From a virus, in the IMG/VR virus record IMGVR_UViG_3300025647_000049, positions 1 to 49,433 of that record: a stretch of DNA of 49,433 nucleotides, one strand, 5' to 3'. Of the stretch, positions 24,801 to 36,700 are shown in pieces. Within the stretch, counting starts at the first letter, position 1, and each line of letters opens with the position of its first letter. The position numbers were made by a program, and so were the translations under genes. Under the pieces are notes generated by a model. It saw nothing but the letters and a program-made list of their open reading frames with translations, did not search any database and was not told the origin of the DNA.

Positions 24801-27800
24801 TTTTCCAAATAACCACTATATCTACCCTGAGCACTTTGTGACAAAGATGCAGTATCAACATTTAATATTGTTGATCCTTCCGTATACGAATCTGGTATAG
24901 TAACTGCCTGTGGATATGAATATGGATCATATTGATAAACAGATTCTGGAGAAATAATTGGACCAGTTTTATGATTCGGTTTAGCAAGTCTGAATCTTAT
25001 TCTGGCAACAGAATTACTATCCCCACTTACTTCATAACCAACGACTTCTTCGCCAATTGTAAAGGATCCTTTAACATCTTCAACTTGCAATAATTTTGGT
25101 ATAACATCCAAATTACCCTCAGAATCTAAGAATTGATAATACCTCGTATGTGGTTTTAAGTTAGATGCAGAAAACTGCGTATTTCTTGATCTTGCAAACC
25201 TTATTGCTGAACTTTGACTAAAAGAATTGAAAGATTGAGAAAATCCACCAGCTGCCCCAAAATTCACATTATTAAAGAAAGAGACAAAATTCTGAGTAAT
25301 TGTCCAGAAATCATTTGGTGGCGATAAAGTAACATCACCTCTATAAGAAGAAACCTGATATTCGTTTACATTTACATATTTTGTTGCTACAAATTGACTT
25401 ATCCATGTAACCTCATCGTAATCAAGTGTTATTGAATTGCCCTTCTTTTTAACATTTGGATCAATTAATGTTAATGATGGATCCTCATAGTCTATGGATT
25501 CTGGATTTCTATTATTTCCAGAAATAGCTATAGATCCTTTTAAACTACTTCTAACAAGAGTAGGTCTCATTTCATGATTATCTTCATCAATTTGAATGGA
25601 TGAGATATCTTTATTAATCAATGAATTATTTCTAAAATCATCTACAAAGAAACCACTCTTAAATCTATCTCTATTTTCTGCATCCTTTATTTGTAAAGTC
25701 TGGGTATTAATTTCTAATAATGATAAAGAAGTTACTTCTTCTAAATTTTCAACTCTATCTTCAATTAATCCAATATCTCTCATAGTATATCTTCTATTAT
25801 CAACTAAAGATATTTCAGCATCTTGAGGATCAAATAGATATGGTGGTAAAGATATAGTTGCAATTTCCATTGCATCATCACTAATTAAAGGTGCTTTTGG
25901 TCTTATTCCAGATTGACCTTGTTTAATTCCCAATACTCCCAACTTATCAATATATAATTTGTCAATTCTTCCAATATAGTAATCATATGATACTAAAGAA
26001 TCTTCATTTGGGGCAATTGTTTTACTTAGTGATGTAAAATTCCTTGAAGTAAAGTCGAAAGGAGATGCACTATTTCCTGTAAATGCGGATACCCTTGGTC
26101 TATAATCAAAGGTATCAGTAGCTCTAACTGCATCTACACCTATAAGAGGAATATTTTTTTCATATCTATCATTATCATAACTTTGAATTGTAAAAAGATC
26201 TCCATTATCAGTTGCTTCTACCTCATAATGGTCAAATATAATTAAAAGTCTTTTAGACGGTATAGTAGATTCATTTCGTCTAACAATTCTAGAATAGTCA
26301 TAATATTGATCTCTTTGTCCACGATCCAAAATAAAGTTGTCAGTTATATCAGTGTAACTTCCCAACTGAATATTTGTTATTGTAGTTGTTATATTGGATT
26401 CTTTAAAAATAACCACATCACCTATATTAAATCTTCCAGAATTTAAATATACAATACTAGCAACATCTGTTAAAGTGCTCTTTACAAATCTAGCAATAAC
26501 AATACCAGATTTGCTAATAATATTTTCACCAACAATAGCATTTTCGGCAATATTTGAGGATGATAAGCATGTTATTTTATCTAAAACTGGATCTGAAGAA
26601 TTTAAAGATTCATAAACGGCAATAATTTCTGAAACATCAGGGACATTCAATGATATTTCTTCATCTTGCACTCTAAGACCATAACAATTGTTATTGTATG
26701 TTAATCCATCATTTACTGTCGTATTTGAATTCGTGCCAGACTGATTTAATCTTGATAAATTTACTATTAATTCAGTACTTCTAGTGTAATTTTTTTTCTT
26801 ACTCTTTATTCCAACTTTAGTTAATGTTGCATCTAATTTATATGATCTTCCTGGAGAAAGTCCTGAGAAAGAAACTGTATTATTTGCAGTATCAATTTTA
26901 AATGAATCAGAAGTTATTGTTCCAATGTATCTTGGGGCACTATCATTATAAAGAGAGTATCTTTCGGCATCAAATGCACTAAAGTTTACTGTTGATATTC
27001 CCGAAGTATCGAAATCATTTAATGACATAGTTACTATGCCAACCAAATCTGAAGTTTGTGTTTGATTTGATTGCAATCTTATCTTTAAATTAGATGAAGA
27101 AAGATCTAAAGAAGAAATATTATTATTTGGGAATTTTTCATATAATTTAGCATCTTCTTGATTTCTTATAATTGGAGCACCAATTCTAGCTTGATATGTG
27201 CCATCAGTGATTCCTCCTTTAAAAACTCCGCTAACTCCGGTTATATCAGCAGTAGTCAATTGCAAACCGTCTTTTGATACATCAGCTACTCTAAAGAATG
27301 TTTCTAATGTATCACCAGCAACTGCACTCTTATAACGAATAACAGTATCTGTCGTTATTCCCGTGAAATTTCCACCTGCACTTGTTACTGTGTTGCTATT
27401 AATAGTAATTTCCGAAACATCATTTGGTAAGGGAAAACTTTCTAAAGAAGAATCTGCAACAAATCCTGAGGAAGACTGAGAAACAGATTTAATATCTTGA
27501 GTTCCGTATGAAATTACATCTGTAATTGAATTTGAAACTTCAACGCCATTTATTAAAATTTGCTCTCCAATAGCAAATTTTCCCGAGACCTGCGTTAAAG
27601 TAACTAAATTATTATTACTATCACTTCCAGCACTAACAGCATATCCATTTGCACCACTGTTTTTCCCTTTCACAAAAGATGTAGCAGGTAATGCAGAAGC
27701 AGAAACGGAATTGTTTAAATTTAACCTTGTATATGTTTGTACATCATATAAGTATAAATTCCATTTAGTTGAAGGTCCACTATATGCTTGATCAGTTACA

Positions 27801-29098
27801 GTGAATGTATAAACTCTAGATTTTCCAATATTTACTCCTTCACCACCATGCCTACTATAAAAATCTATAGTTCCATTTTGAGTTGGATGACCAGTAACAT
27901 TGTTAACCCTTAGAACATTCCCCATTGAAAATGGGACGTTTGTTACATTTTTTGCAGTATCTCTTGGTTTATCTACATCTAATACTAAAGTTCCATCGGT
28001 TTTTACATCAAATCCTTTTACATATGCCTTTCCAGGGGAAACTTGAACACATAAAAGGTCATCTGATGGAGTATTTAATTGCTCTGTCGTTTGATTTGCA
28101 TCATAAAGACCATCATTACCTAACCTATCATTTAAGGAATTTTTTAGTGTTGGTATAAATGGGACAACAGCATAATTTCCAGACTCCTCATAAGTTCTTT
28201 GTGCAAGATATTCACGAATAATATTATATTGGGTTCTATCTTGATTTTTTTTTATTTTTCCATTATCGATTCTTAAAAGTTCTATAAAATCTTTATCGTC
28301 CAAATCATTTAAAGATTTTTTAGATAATGAAACACCTATTTTTAATCTATCGGCACCTGGAGCAGCATAATTAGAAAATCCTTTCGCATTATCATAAAGT
28401 GATGAGTCATCTTTAGCACCAACTAACAACTCATCTATTCTTAGACCTACTCTATATGAAGGAGTATTGGAATATTCATCCAATAACATTGTTTCACTAT
28501 TAACATTAACGAAATAACCTCTTATAAAATAAACTCCGGATTGTATTGATACTGAAGATCCAGTTGAGGTCGCATTGGAAGATAACAGAGATGCAAAAGG
28601 AGTTCCAGAATTTATAGTAGTATTGCCATAGGTAATATTTTTATTTGCAATTAAAAATTCTCCATGTAAAAAAGGAGTAAACTCAAAATCTGATGAAGAA
28701 TCATCATATTTAACATAAATTGTTAAATCATCAATGTTTGGATCTCCTGGGAAAGCAACATATTTTATAGTTGCAGTAACTCCAGAAACTTGTCCTGTGA
28801 TTTTTGTGCCAATAAAATTATTAATATATGCGGAAACTTCAACACCGGAATTTATTGCATTTAATTTTACGGCATAAAAGGAAGGGTCATAAGTTATTCC
28901 GCCAGGAATAACCATTGATCCTTCTTTAAAAATATGTTTGCCAAAAGATTCTATTTGATTTTGTAATATAGATTGTAGAGTTGTTAGTTCTCTAGATTGT
29001 ACTGGAAATCCTGGTTTAAATAAAACTTTATTAAAATTTTTATCACTATCAAAATCGTCGTAATATGGATTAACGTTTAAATTTCTTTTTTGTGCCAT
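21860..29098 (-). CDS. large DUF4815-type baseplate / fibre structural protein
   Basis: A 2412-residue protein at the gp9/gp10 position. The N-terminal region (NVNPYYDDFDSDKNFNKVLFK, PVQSRELTTLQSILQNQIESFGKHIFKEGSMVIPGG) is the hallmark of the DUF4815 family seen in cyanophage tail proteins. Further on are repeated beta regions: VSGKFAIGEQI-type and SGATA-type modules, a GGSGY motif, and KIGREIIQYNDI...ITRG at about 2015-2070. It probably links the baseplate to fibres and may contribute to host recognition. It starts 5 nt after gp8, with no obvious Shine-Dalgarno, only a run of As before the ATG. Confidence 0.8.
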   Translation of the reverse strand: MAQKRNLNVNPYYDDFDSDKNFNKVLFKPGFPVQSRELTTLQSILQNQIESFGKHIFKEGSMVIPGGITYDPSFYAVKLNAINSGVEVSAYINNFIGTKITGQVSGVTATIKYVAFPGDPNIDDLTIYVKYDDSSSDFEFTPFLHGEFLIANKNITYGNTTINSGTPFASLLSSNATSTGSSVSIQSGVYFIRGYFVNVNSETMLLDEYSNTPSYRVGLRIDELLVGAKDDSSLYDNAKGFSNYAAPGADRLKIGVSLSKKSLNDLDDKDFIELLRIDNGKIKKNQDRTQYNIIREYLAQRTYEESGNYAVVPFIPTLKNSLNDRLGNDGLYDANQTTEQLNTPSDDLLCVQVSPGKAYVKGFDVKTDGTLVLDVDKPRDTAKNVTNVPFSMGNVLRVNNVTGHPTQNGTIDFYSRHGGEGVNIGKSRVYTFTVTDQAYSGPSTKWNLYLYDVQTYTRLNLNNSVSASALPATSFVKGKNSGANGYAVSAGSDSNNNLVTLTQVSGKFAIGEQILINGVEVSNSITDVISYGTQDIKSVSQSSSGFVADSSLESFPLPNDVSEITINSNTVTSAGGNFTGITTDTVIRYKSAVAGDTLETFFRVADVSKDGLQLTTADITGVSGVFKGGITDGTYQARIGAPIIRNQEDAKLYEKFPNNNISSLDLSSSNLKIRLQSNQTQTSDLVGIVTMSLNDFDTSGISTVNFSAFDAERYSLYNDSAPRYIGTITSDSFKIDTANNTVSFSGLSPGRSYKLDATLTKVGIKSKKKNYTRSTELIVNLSRLNQSGTNSNTTVNDGLTYNNNCYGLRVQDEEISLNVPDVSEIIAVYESLNSSDPVLDKITCLSSSNIAENAIVGENIISKSGIVIARFVKSTLTDVASIVYLNSGRFNIGDVVIFKESNITTTITNIQLGSYTDITDNFILDRGQRDQYYDYSRIVRRNESTIPSKRLLIIFDHYEVEATDNGDLFTIQSYDNDRYEKNIPLIGVDAVRATDTFDYRPRVSAFTGNSASPFDFTSRNFTSLSKTIAPNEDSLVSYDYYIGRIDKLYIDKLGVLGIKQGQSGIRPKAPLISDDAMEIATISLPPYLFDPQDAEISLVDNRRYTMRDIGLIEDRVENLEEVTSLSLLEINTQTLQIKDAENRDRFKSGFFVDDFRNNSLINKDISSIQIDEDNHEMRPTLVRSSLKGSIAISGNNRNPESIDYEDPSLTLIDPNVKKKGNSITLDYDEVTWISQFVATKYVNVNEYQVSSYRGDVTLSPPNDFWTITQNFVSFFNNVNFGAAGGFSQSFNSFSQSSAIRFARSRNTQFSASNLKPHTRYYQFLDSEGNLDVIPKLLQVEDVKGSFTIGEEVVGYEVSGDSNSVARIRFRLAKPNHKTGPIISPESVYQYDPYSYPQAVTIPDSYTEGSTILNVDTASLSQSAQGRYSGYLEKGFILEGQSSGATAFVKDLRLITDAWGDLVGSFFIRNPNIAGNIRVENSTHTYKLTNSSTNRRPLISEDLDTLLSFARTQYITRGTLVQTFTSITNTTTIAIRRYVDPLAQSFAVGSTIDVETAIGRNNDDNGIFLTGANVYFATVDEENKPLRVEIRTVELGTPTREVIGQAAYLTPRRYIDDGNGNISEETIIKTSETGDVATRVTFPEPIYLAPGREYALVIISEYSDQYQVWVAEKGKKSVTVQNLPNPDAGVYSSQYAFGGLFMSQNGSIWTEDQNMDLKFDLFKAKFKSSSGTAYFYNAPLDLSNGYKRELPNNSLKTLPKTATIRITPVKKGASDFSDMETVLSPGRKLAGDNNYPGSVAYITGVGCSVFNNGNDVGIITGGTNYGINASTNVGTFNIVGNGKNLTLDVPATTNGTLQIAGLVVNNGGSGYKVGDVVGIVTADTIDRTGKGAQISINEIGGIDTLFVSGMQGDTGSNKAFNVGMGVSYYDDNGVVVSMANTTITGIDNGPTLNSGNYFKVNHFNHGMFGATNKVVLNDITPSAGSATTLTADLASSDVSEISIGSTVGFDIFEGVIVSPNNPGYVKIGREIIQYNDIDIGNKLIDITRGIDNTNIIDHNISDINGNQFSIPVSKYELNGISLRRINGVTLDVSSEGMDISGYYVSVDRSSNGTSRASDDNATSYYSQLSFTNEYQTGGKNANASENIAFTEIIPSFPLILPNDSTSVSGSIRTISGTSVDGSENSFVDNGYEPVELNQVNKLSSVRIVASEVNEETYLSTLPSNKSLTTAIRLSTTDENLSPQIFYLEETGTILQMPLINNPITDYASDNKVNSFKYDPHAAVYVSNTVNLKNPAKALKVLVAAYRHQTADFRVLYKLNRADSSEVEQEFELFPGYDNLRFENDALLTVIDQSKNNGKPDVFVRPSLEDEFLDYEFTANNLDLFTGYTIKIVMSGTNAAYYPRFKDLRTIAIR

Positions 29099-29103
29099 TT
29101 TTT

Positions 29104-30675
29104 TTAGAATTCCAGAATAATTTTAACGTCTTCTTTTTGTCTAATATCTCTAGTAACTTCGGGTCTGTTATCTATGTAAATAATATCTCCCGTCTTTCTA
29201 TTTATCTCAGGATTTGCAAGTCCGGAATTAAAAGTAACTCCAAGATTTATTTCTTGATTTGCAACCGTCTTTGCAATTCCAGTAAAATCTTGAATAGAAA
29301 CCGAAAGACTTCCTACAGTAACATTACCCGCAGACTGTTGAAATTCTGCAAAAGTGGATTTCTTTGTAACATTTGGATGATCAGTTTGATCATATTCATT
29401 AGCAAAATATAGTGATCTATCTCTTGTGTATTTTAATACTTTTGTATTTTTATCATATGATGCAACGTAACCTTGCGCAGTCCCAACTCCTGCTATTTCT
29501 TGATACATATAATCGCCAATTGTTGGTGTGATTGTTGTATCATCACTTAACATCATAGAATAAAGATTTGAAAAACTACTTTCGGTAAAAATTGATCCTG
29601 ATGAGGAATATTGTTCTGGATTTTTTATAATTCCAACTTGTGAAAAATTAGTGTCTGTTGGAAAATCTTTAGTGGAATCATCAAATCTAGTATAAACTAA
29701 AACTTTATCGGCACCTAATTCTTTATAGAGATCATATCCATGTCCTTTTGATGGTGGAATAATAGGAATTAATAACGCTCTATCGCTAGGAGAACTCCAC
29801 TGATCCCCCCTAACTGTAGTTAAATCAATGATTCCATACGTATATCCACTTCCTCCAGAAGTAACTGTAACGTCCGTAATTTCTCCAGTATTTGCTACTG
29901 TAACTGTAACCTTACCGCCAGTCCCATCACCAAGTATATTTAATCCAGTATAAGTTCCAGATTTGTAATTATCTCCAGCGTTTTTGATATAAACTTTTCT
30001 TATTTGATTTTTATTAATATCAGAATTGCCCGATTCTCTTACTGATTGTATCTGCGCACTTGTAGATGTTGACCAATCGTTTGGAAGAATAATATATTCA
30101 GTAGAATCAAATTTTATAATATCATTTGGAGAAACAGAAAACAAATATTTCCATATATATCCATCATCACCAACACCAGCTGATGAAGGTTCTAAATCAG
30201 TAAAAGTTGGTTCATATTTAGATCTGTTACCTTTTGCATCAACCCCAGTTTTAGAACCACCATTATCTAAACAAATATAAACCTTAAACTCACTATTCAT
30301 CACATAAAAATTTGAATCATATAGTCTAGATGTTCCTCCATTAGGGGTAGGATTATCTATACTATAATCATGACGGTACATATCATAAGGGGTATCAATA
30401 TTCCAATTGACCCTTCTTACAACTCTACGCACATCAGAAGCGGTTATTTTTCTACCAAATAATGCAGTTTCTCTATAATGCAAAGAATATTGAAAATTGT
30501 CAGTAGGTGATGGTGTATTTGTATCCCAATTAGATGTTCTTCCAAATCCGGGTGAAGATGGAGAAGAATCAACTAATCCCAAAAATGTATAATAAGAATT
30601 ATTGGTACTCGTTACGGAGTCAATAAAATTATTTGCATTTAATATTCTAAATTGGTCCGTTACTATAGCCGCCAT
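29104..30675 (-). CDS. gp8: gp8 baseplate wedge protein
   Basis: A 523-residue wedge protein (T4 gp8 is 334). The family pattern is clear in RILNANNFIDSVTS, TASDVRRVVRRVNW and DDGYIWKYLFSVSPNDIIKF (about 168-187). The added C-terminal part contains two repeat-type motifs, NAGDNY and GGSGY (near 245-290), like those in gp14. It follows the giant gp7-position gene and has its own late promoter. Confidence 0.88.
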   Translation of the reverse strand: MAAIVTDQFRILNANNFIDSVTSTNNSYYTFLGLVDSSPSSPGFGRTSNWDTNTPSPTDNFQYSLHYRETALFGRKITASDVRRVVRRVNWNIDTPYDMYRHDYSIDNPTPNGGTSRLYDSNFYVMNSEFKVYICLDNGGSKTGVDAKGNRSKYEPTFTDLEPSSAGVGDDGYIWKYLFSVSPNDIIKFDSTEYIILPNDWSTSTSAQIQSVRESGNSDINKNQIRKVYIKNAGDNYKSGTYTGLNILGDGTGGKVTVTVANTGEITDVTVTSGGSGYTYGIIDLTTVRGDQWSSPSDRALLIPIIPPSKGHGYDLYKELGADKVLVYTRFDDSTKDFPTDTNFSQVGIIKNPEQYSSSGSIFTESSFSNLYSMMLSDDTTITPTIGDYMYQEIAGVGTAQGYVASYDKNTKVLKYTRDRSLYFANEYDQTDHPNVTKKSTFAEFQQSAGNVTVGSLSVSIQDFTGIAKTVANQEINLGVTFNSGLANPEINRKTGDIIYIDNRPEVTRDIRQKEDVKIILEF

Positions 30676-30692
30676 ATTAATCGTTTTTTAGA

Positions 30693-30700
30693 TATTTATA
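30693..30700 (-). promoter_or_regulatory. late promoter of gp8 (TATAAATA)
   Basis: A perfect late consensus 17 nt upstream of the gp8 ATG. The internal TAA is the stop codon of the giant upstream gene. Confidence 0.8.
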
Positions 30701-33700
30701 ATTGTTTTTTGAGAGCTCCAGTGTCTCTAATTCCATAGATAGATCCTCTTCTTTGAATTACTGGAAATGTTGTCAAACCAGCATCTATTGTTAAACCAGT
30801 AACACCTATAGAAATTGAAGAAGATCTGCCAAATCCGCCAGTATTTCTTAATTCTCCCCATGAGAATTCTCCAACCGGATTATCATTATCGCCAATAGAT
30901 GTCAATCCAGTATTAACTTGAACCTTACATTTTACAATCGCTAAATTTTGACCAGAGAATGTAGATGTGTCTATATTCGTAAGATGATAAACATTATCTG
31001 CAAATGTGGTTCCTATACCTACAGTATGAATACCTAAAGTATCCATAGCAGTTACTCCAGATCCAATACGAGTATTAAAAACATAAATTGGCGTACCAAT
31101 TGTTGCTAACTCATTTAATGATCCTAAAGAAGTTTTTAGAAGTGATAATTGAATTGCAGGATCTCCACCAACTGTTACTGGAGTTATGCTGGTAACTAAA
31201 CCAGAATATCCTCGCGTTTCATCTCCTTCCAAATCAGTAATATTATCTAAAATAATATCTGGTGATGAAATTAATACTTTTGGTGCAATAGTATAACCAA
31301 GTCCTGGATTAGTAATTGAAATAGCATTGACAGATCCATTTGAGAGAGTTGCAGTGGCAGTAGCAGTTGTTCCAACACCTACAGCGATTTCTGGAGGTGC
31401 TGATATAGATACTGTAGGAACACTAACATATCCACTACCGCCAGAGATAGTAAAACCAGTCACTTCTCCTTCCGAGTTCACTGTAGCAGTCGCTGATGCC
31501 GTTACTGGGTTTGGAAGACCGCCGACTATCATTGCATCAAATGTTCCAGCAACAGCAACATTTGTATCAAAGAATTTAGCGTTATCAACAAATATTGAGT
31601 TAGTTTCTGAAGAACTTACATTACCAATTATCTTTGCAGTTGGATAAATATATGCTTCCAAAGAATCTCTGGTCTTATAAATTTTTTCTCCAGAGATAAC
31701 TTTATCAGATTTTTGTTTAATAATATTGACAGGTCTATAATTAATTTCATCCAATCCTTGACCACTATAAAGATTAGTTTGAACTCTATCTGAGTTTGTA
31801 ATATTAAGTGTCAATCTTTCATCCTGTCCTTCCATATTTAAAGAAGATCCAAGAATTTGCAACTCATCACCCAATTCTAAAATTGGTTTTCTATTTGAAA
31901 CATCCTTAATATCTACTCCATTCGTTCCCTTATAGAAGAATATATCAATTTGATCTTCAAGTTTGGGGGCGGTTTTAAATCTAAAAGATGTGCCTCCATT
32001 AAATTCATATGATTCTCCGGGTTCCTGAAGAATTCCATTAACAAATACTAGTAATAAATTTGCAAAATTAACTTCTTCTGACAGTAATTTATCTACCTCA
32101 AAACTAAGCAGAACTCCATCTCTATAAGTTAATGGGAATCTAGTCCTCACACCATCTTGATAATTTTTAATATTATCTACATAGTCAAGATCTCCAAATC
32201 TCCAGAAAGCAAATGAATCCTGATATGTATCCAATACTTCTAATGTAAATTCTTCTAGTGGGGAAGACAATCTAGAATCTGTTACTAAACCAACCAGAGT
32301 AAATTTATCGCCCTTTCTAAATGAATAACCTGGTCGTGTAATCTTAAAAGTTTGAATTTTTGCATATGTTGATCCAATACCAACTGTTGTTGAAGCTCCA
32401 CCAACTTCAACTGACATTTGCAGTCCAATTCCAGTATCTGTAGTTCCATCAAGTCTAGAAATACCTTTTATATTTAAATTTTCATAAGTTGGTTCTGAGA
32501 CAAAAATCTTAGTTTGAGTAGAGTAATCACTTCCTCCATCAAGAGTATCAAATGATAATGTTCCTCCTGCACCAACAGTAGCGGATATATTTGCACCAGA
32601 ACCAGCACCAGTTGGATCATAAGCAGTAACTGTGACTAATCCAATATTATTGTATCCAGATCCAAGATTATCAGTCGTACCTATTCCAATTGGTCCAATT
32701 ACACCAGTAGAAGCAAATGTTGTTGTCACAGAAGCTCCTGCAAGAGGAGCATATCCAACACCACCTGTTGATCCAAGAGAAATAATTATTCCCCCTCTAG
32801 GAATTTCATTCAAATTGACATCATAATCAGATGTTACAATGAATGAAGAATCGGTAGCAGATCTAATTCCAGTAAATACCACACTCGATATACCGGCATT
32901 ATTTGATATAATCTCAAAATTTCCATTTGGATTATTCAAAGTTGTGGGAGATTGGAATATTCCATTAATTAATAATAAACCAGATCTTTGAGATTCTGTT
33001 GTACCTATTCCAGCAGTGTTTGCTCCACCAACAGTCAATGCAAAAGTTCTACCTATACCACTAAATTCGTGAGAAATATCATCGAAGATTTCATTACTTT
33101 CATAACTACTTCTAAAGTAGACTCTACCATCAAACTTTGATGTTGGCAATTCTAAATTACTAAAGTCTCTTTCTTCACCATCTTTTCCTCTAGGAGGACT
33201 AGTAAAGAATATCTTATTATCAACAATATTATATGAACCTTTATAAACAGTAGCTACTCCAGTAATGTTGGAGTGAGATGTCGCAGAACTACCAACAAAA
33301 CCTCTAGAAACTTCTACAAGGGCAGTTGTCCCTACTCCAGTTATTGGACCTACTGTTGTTGTTCCAAAACCAACATTGATAACTTTCATATACTCATCAT
33401 CCACTCTCAAAATATCGTTAGCAGCAATTGATGATATTCCTGAAAGAGAGAATATTGTTCTTGTTGTACTTATTCCAATATTTCCATTATCAATATTTTC
33501 ATTCAAACTATATTTTGTGGGAGTAAATAATAGAGGATACTGAATTAAATTGTCAATTGAAATAACAACCTTCTCATTTTTTTTAGACATTTCAAATTTA
33601 TGAAGATTTCCAGTACCAACTCCAACAAAGGTAACTGGAGTTCCAGATCTGGTAGTAGAAATTTGGAATACATCATTTGATTCAACAACAGCGAAAACAC

Positions 33701-36700
33701 TTGATGGAAGTGTACTTGTAATACCTGCGGTTGAATTATAATATTGCATAGGTGTTGATCCAACACCTACAAAACTAGAACCAGGAGTGTAAATTAATTC
33801 CTCATTATTTCTAAAGAAATGATTTTTGATTGTAAATTTGCCCGTAGATGTATTTAAAATACCACTATCATTTGGATTAAAAGTTTTTGCAAAAATAGGA
33901 GTTCCATTATTAGTCAATTCAAAAGATGTTGAATTAACTCTATCTCCATTGTGAGCATTATAATGTTTTGTATCCATGTAATCCAATGAATTTCCATTTT
34001 GCAGTCCAACAGGAATATTTTCATCAACATTAGAATAGAAACATTGATTAAATGATAATACTTTTATTTCCGCATCTACAAACTCAGTGTCTGGATGAAA
34101 CTCCAAAACAAACTGTTCTCCAGAGTATTCGACTCCAAATGTACCTATTCCCAACGTATTATCATATTCTTCGTAATCAGTATTTGGTAAATTACTATCT
34201 ACTGAAATAAATGCAGACTGTTGAGCATATACAAAATTGCCATCGTGTAATGCCATTACTTGATGCAAAGCTTTAGTAGATCCACAAGAAACTTGGACAA
34301 TGGATTTGACCGCATTAAATAATGAAGAATCAAGTCCTACTACATTTGTGGTTCCAATACCTACAGAATAATTTGATTGATAAATAGCACTTCTAACTGA
34401 ATCATCTGGTTGACCGACCGCACCAAATTTATAAGTACCAACACCTATATCAGCAGAAGTTGTACCTATTCCAATTATTTTAGAACGAAGTCTAACACTA
34501 GAAGATGTATCATTGGTGTATGTAATTGAGCATATACCACTATTAATATTAGAATCAAAACTTCCTATAGATTGTTTTGTTATAGATGATCCTTCTGCAT
34601 CAAAGAAAGATTCTGCCAAGAAAGTATTTGTGTCATCATGAGTCAAATATAACTCAACAAAATTCATATCATTTGTTGATGTATTAATAACCTGGATATT
34701 TGCATATAAAGACTTTACATTTTCAGCATCGACAGAAACTAAATCGGTTGTTTGAGTTGCAGATACCAGTTTAGTTGAATCAATTAAATTGACAAATCCA
34801 ATAGTCGTTGTTGCCACACCAACAGAGTCTGAGGTGAATTTACTACCCAATAATCTTATATCATAATCAACATTATATGGATCATTTGGATAAAAACGAA
34901 GATATGATTCATTAGTAATTTCAGTTTCTACTACGAATCTTCCATAATCGAGTGACATATCACTCTTATCATTTATAATTCCACCCCTTTGAACTAACAC
35001 ATTAGTACTACCAGAACGTAATAAAGTTAATTCAGTCAATTGCAATTCAGAATCGTCTAAACTTTCTATTCTAAAAAGAAGGTTTGTATATGTGTCAAAA
35101 TCATTGATATTAAAAATATTTACAAATTCATCAGGATTATCATCAAGAGAAGAAAATTGATCACTAATATCATCAATAGTTTTTACTAAATCACTAGTAA
35201 CATTAATATAATCTGTAAGCTTTCTTTCTTTAAATTCTATAAATTTGGATGAATCTGACAATATTTCATAATCTCTAACATAATCAAATTGACGGATACT
35301 ATCCACTCTTTGTTCATCTAAAATATTATAAAGTTGCGATACAATCATTTCAGAAGTATCTACACCAACATTAGTTGTAACTGAAGTAATGCCAACATCA
35401 GCAAAATTTTTCATTCCACTAGTATGAAGCATACTATTAACAGGAGTAATTAAGTCTTGATATGTTATAGGACTCTTTACGGTGTATGATAGATTTTGAT
35501 AATAATCATTATCCGATGTTACCTGAACATCTTCATTTAGTTTGCCAATGTTATTTGACCAACCATCAGACTTATTAATAGAATAGTTTATTTTAAACTC
35601 TCCATTATTTAAAGTGCTATCAATTGAACTAACAGTAGCAACACTTTGAGAATCTTTACCGGTTAAAATATCACCACTAGTTAACTTATATCTACCTTTA
35701 ACTTTTATAAAATTGGCATTTGATTCTGTTACAATTAAATCTCTTTCTAAATTATTGGTAATTATTTTTTCATCAATTATAAAATTAGATTTTTTCTTTA
35801 CAAGTGTGATAGATGGATAAACATTGCTATTTGTTACCGTGGCTAATGAATCTGTTATTGTATTTGCGATACCAGTATTTGTAGAAGTAGATATGCCACT
35901 TATATCAATCGTAATTGTATTATTGGGAGTTGCAGATTCATCTACGGCACTAACTCTTAAGAAATTAAAATCATAATCTTCAGAGTTAAAACCTGAACCA
36001 TTATTACTATTTTTTATAATACCTTCAATGAATACATTGTCATCTACCTTAAAAGGAAATACTGTAAATCCTAATGATGGTGTGGTAATATGGCAAGTAA
36101 ATGTGGTACTAGAATTTGATTCTACTCTTTCTATACTAATTCCATTTGTATTATTTGTTGTATAAACTTCAATCTCATTATCAGGCAGTCCTTTTGGTTC
36201 AATAATTGTCTCAATAGAACCTATAGATGATCCTAGTAATTTACATTCAAATACACCTTTACTAATCTTATTTTTGGATACAGAATCAACAAGTATAATT
36301 GATGGCGGAGATACATAGTTACTACCTCCATCTGTTACAGAAATGATGCCAACAGTATTGTTATCTTTAACTCGAATTAGTGTGGAAATAAGAGCTTTTG
36401 GACGTAATGTTTTATCTGAGGGGTATTCAAAATTTTCGTTTATAATTCTAGTTTCTTTTATTATTCCAACATTTCTTGCTTTTGGAATAATGACGGCATC
36501 TTTACCCAAACTAGTTGTTACATTGGATATTACTGGAAGTTTTTTGTATCCAGATCCAGAAGAAAGAATTTTTATATCAGAGATTCCACCAGAGGCAGTT
36601 TTAGATGTTGTCTCATACTTAAGAATATTACAATCTGTTTTTTGATAAAAACTTCTTTCGGGTTTTTCAGTTAAGTTGATAGTAAATGTAGTTTCACCCA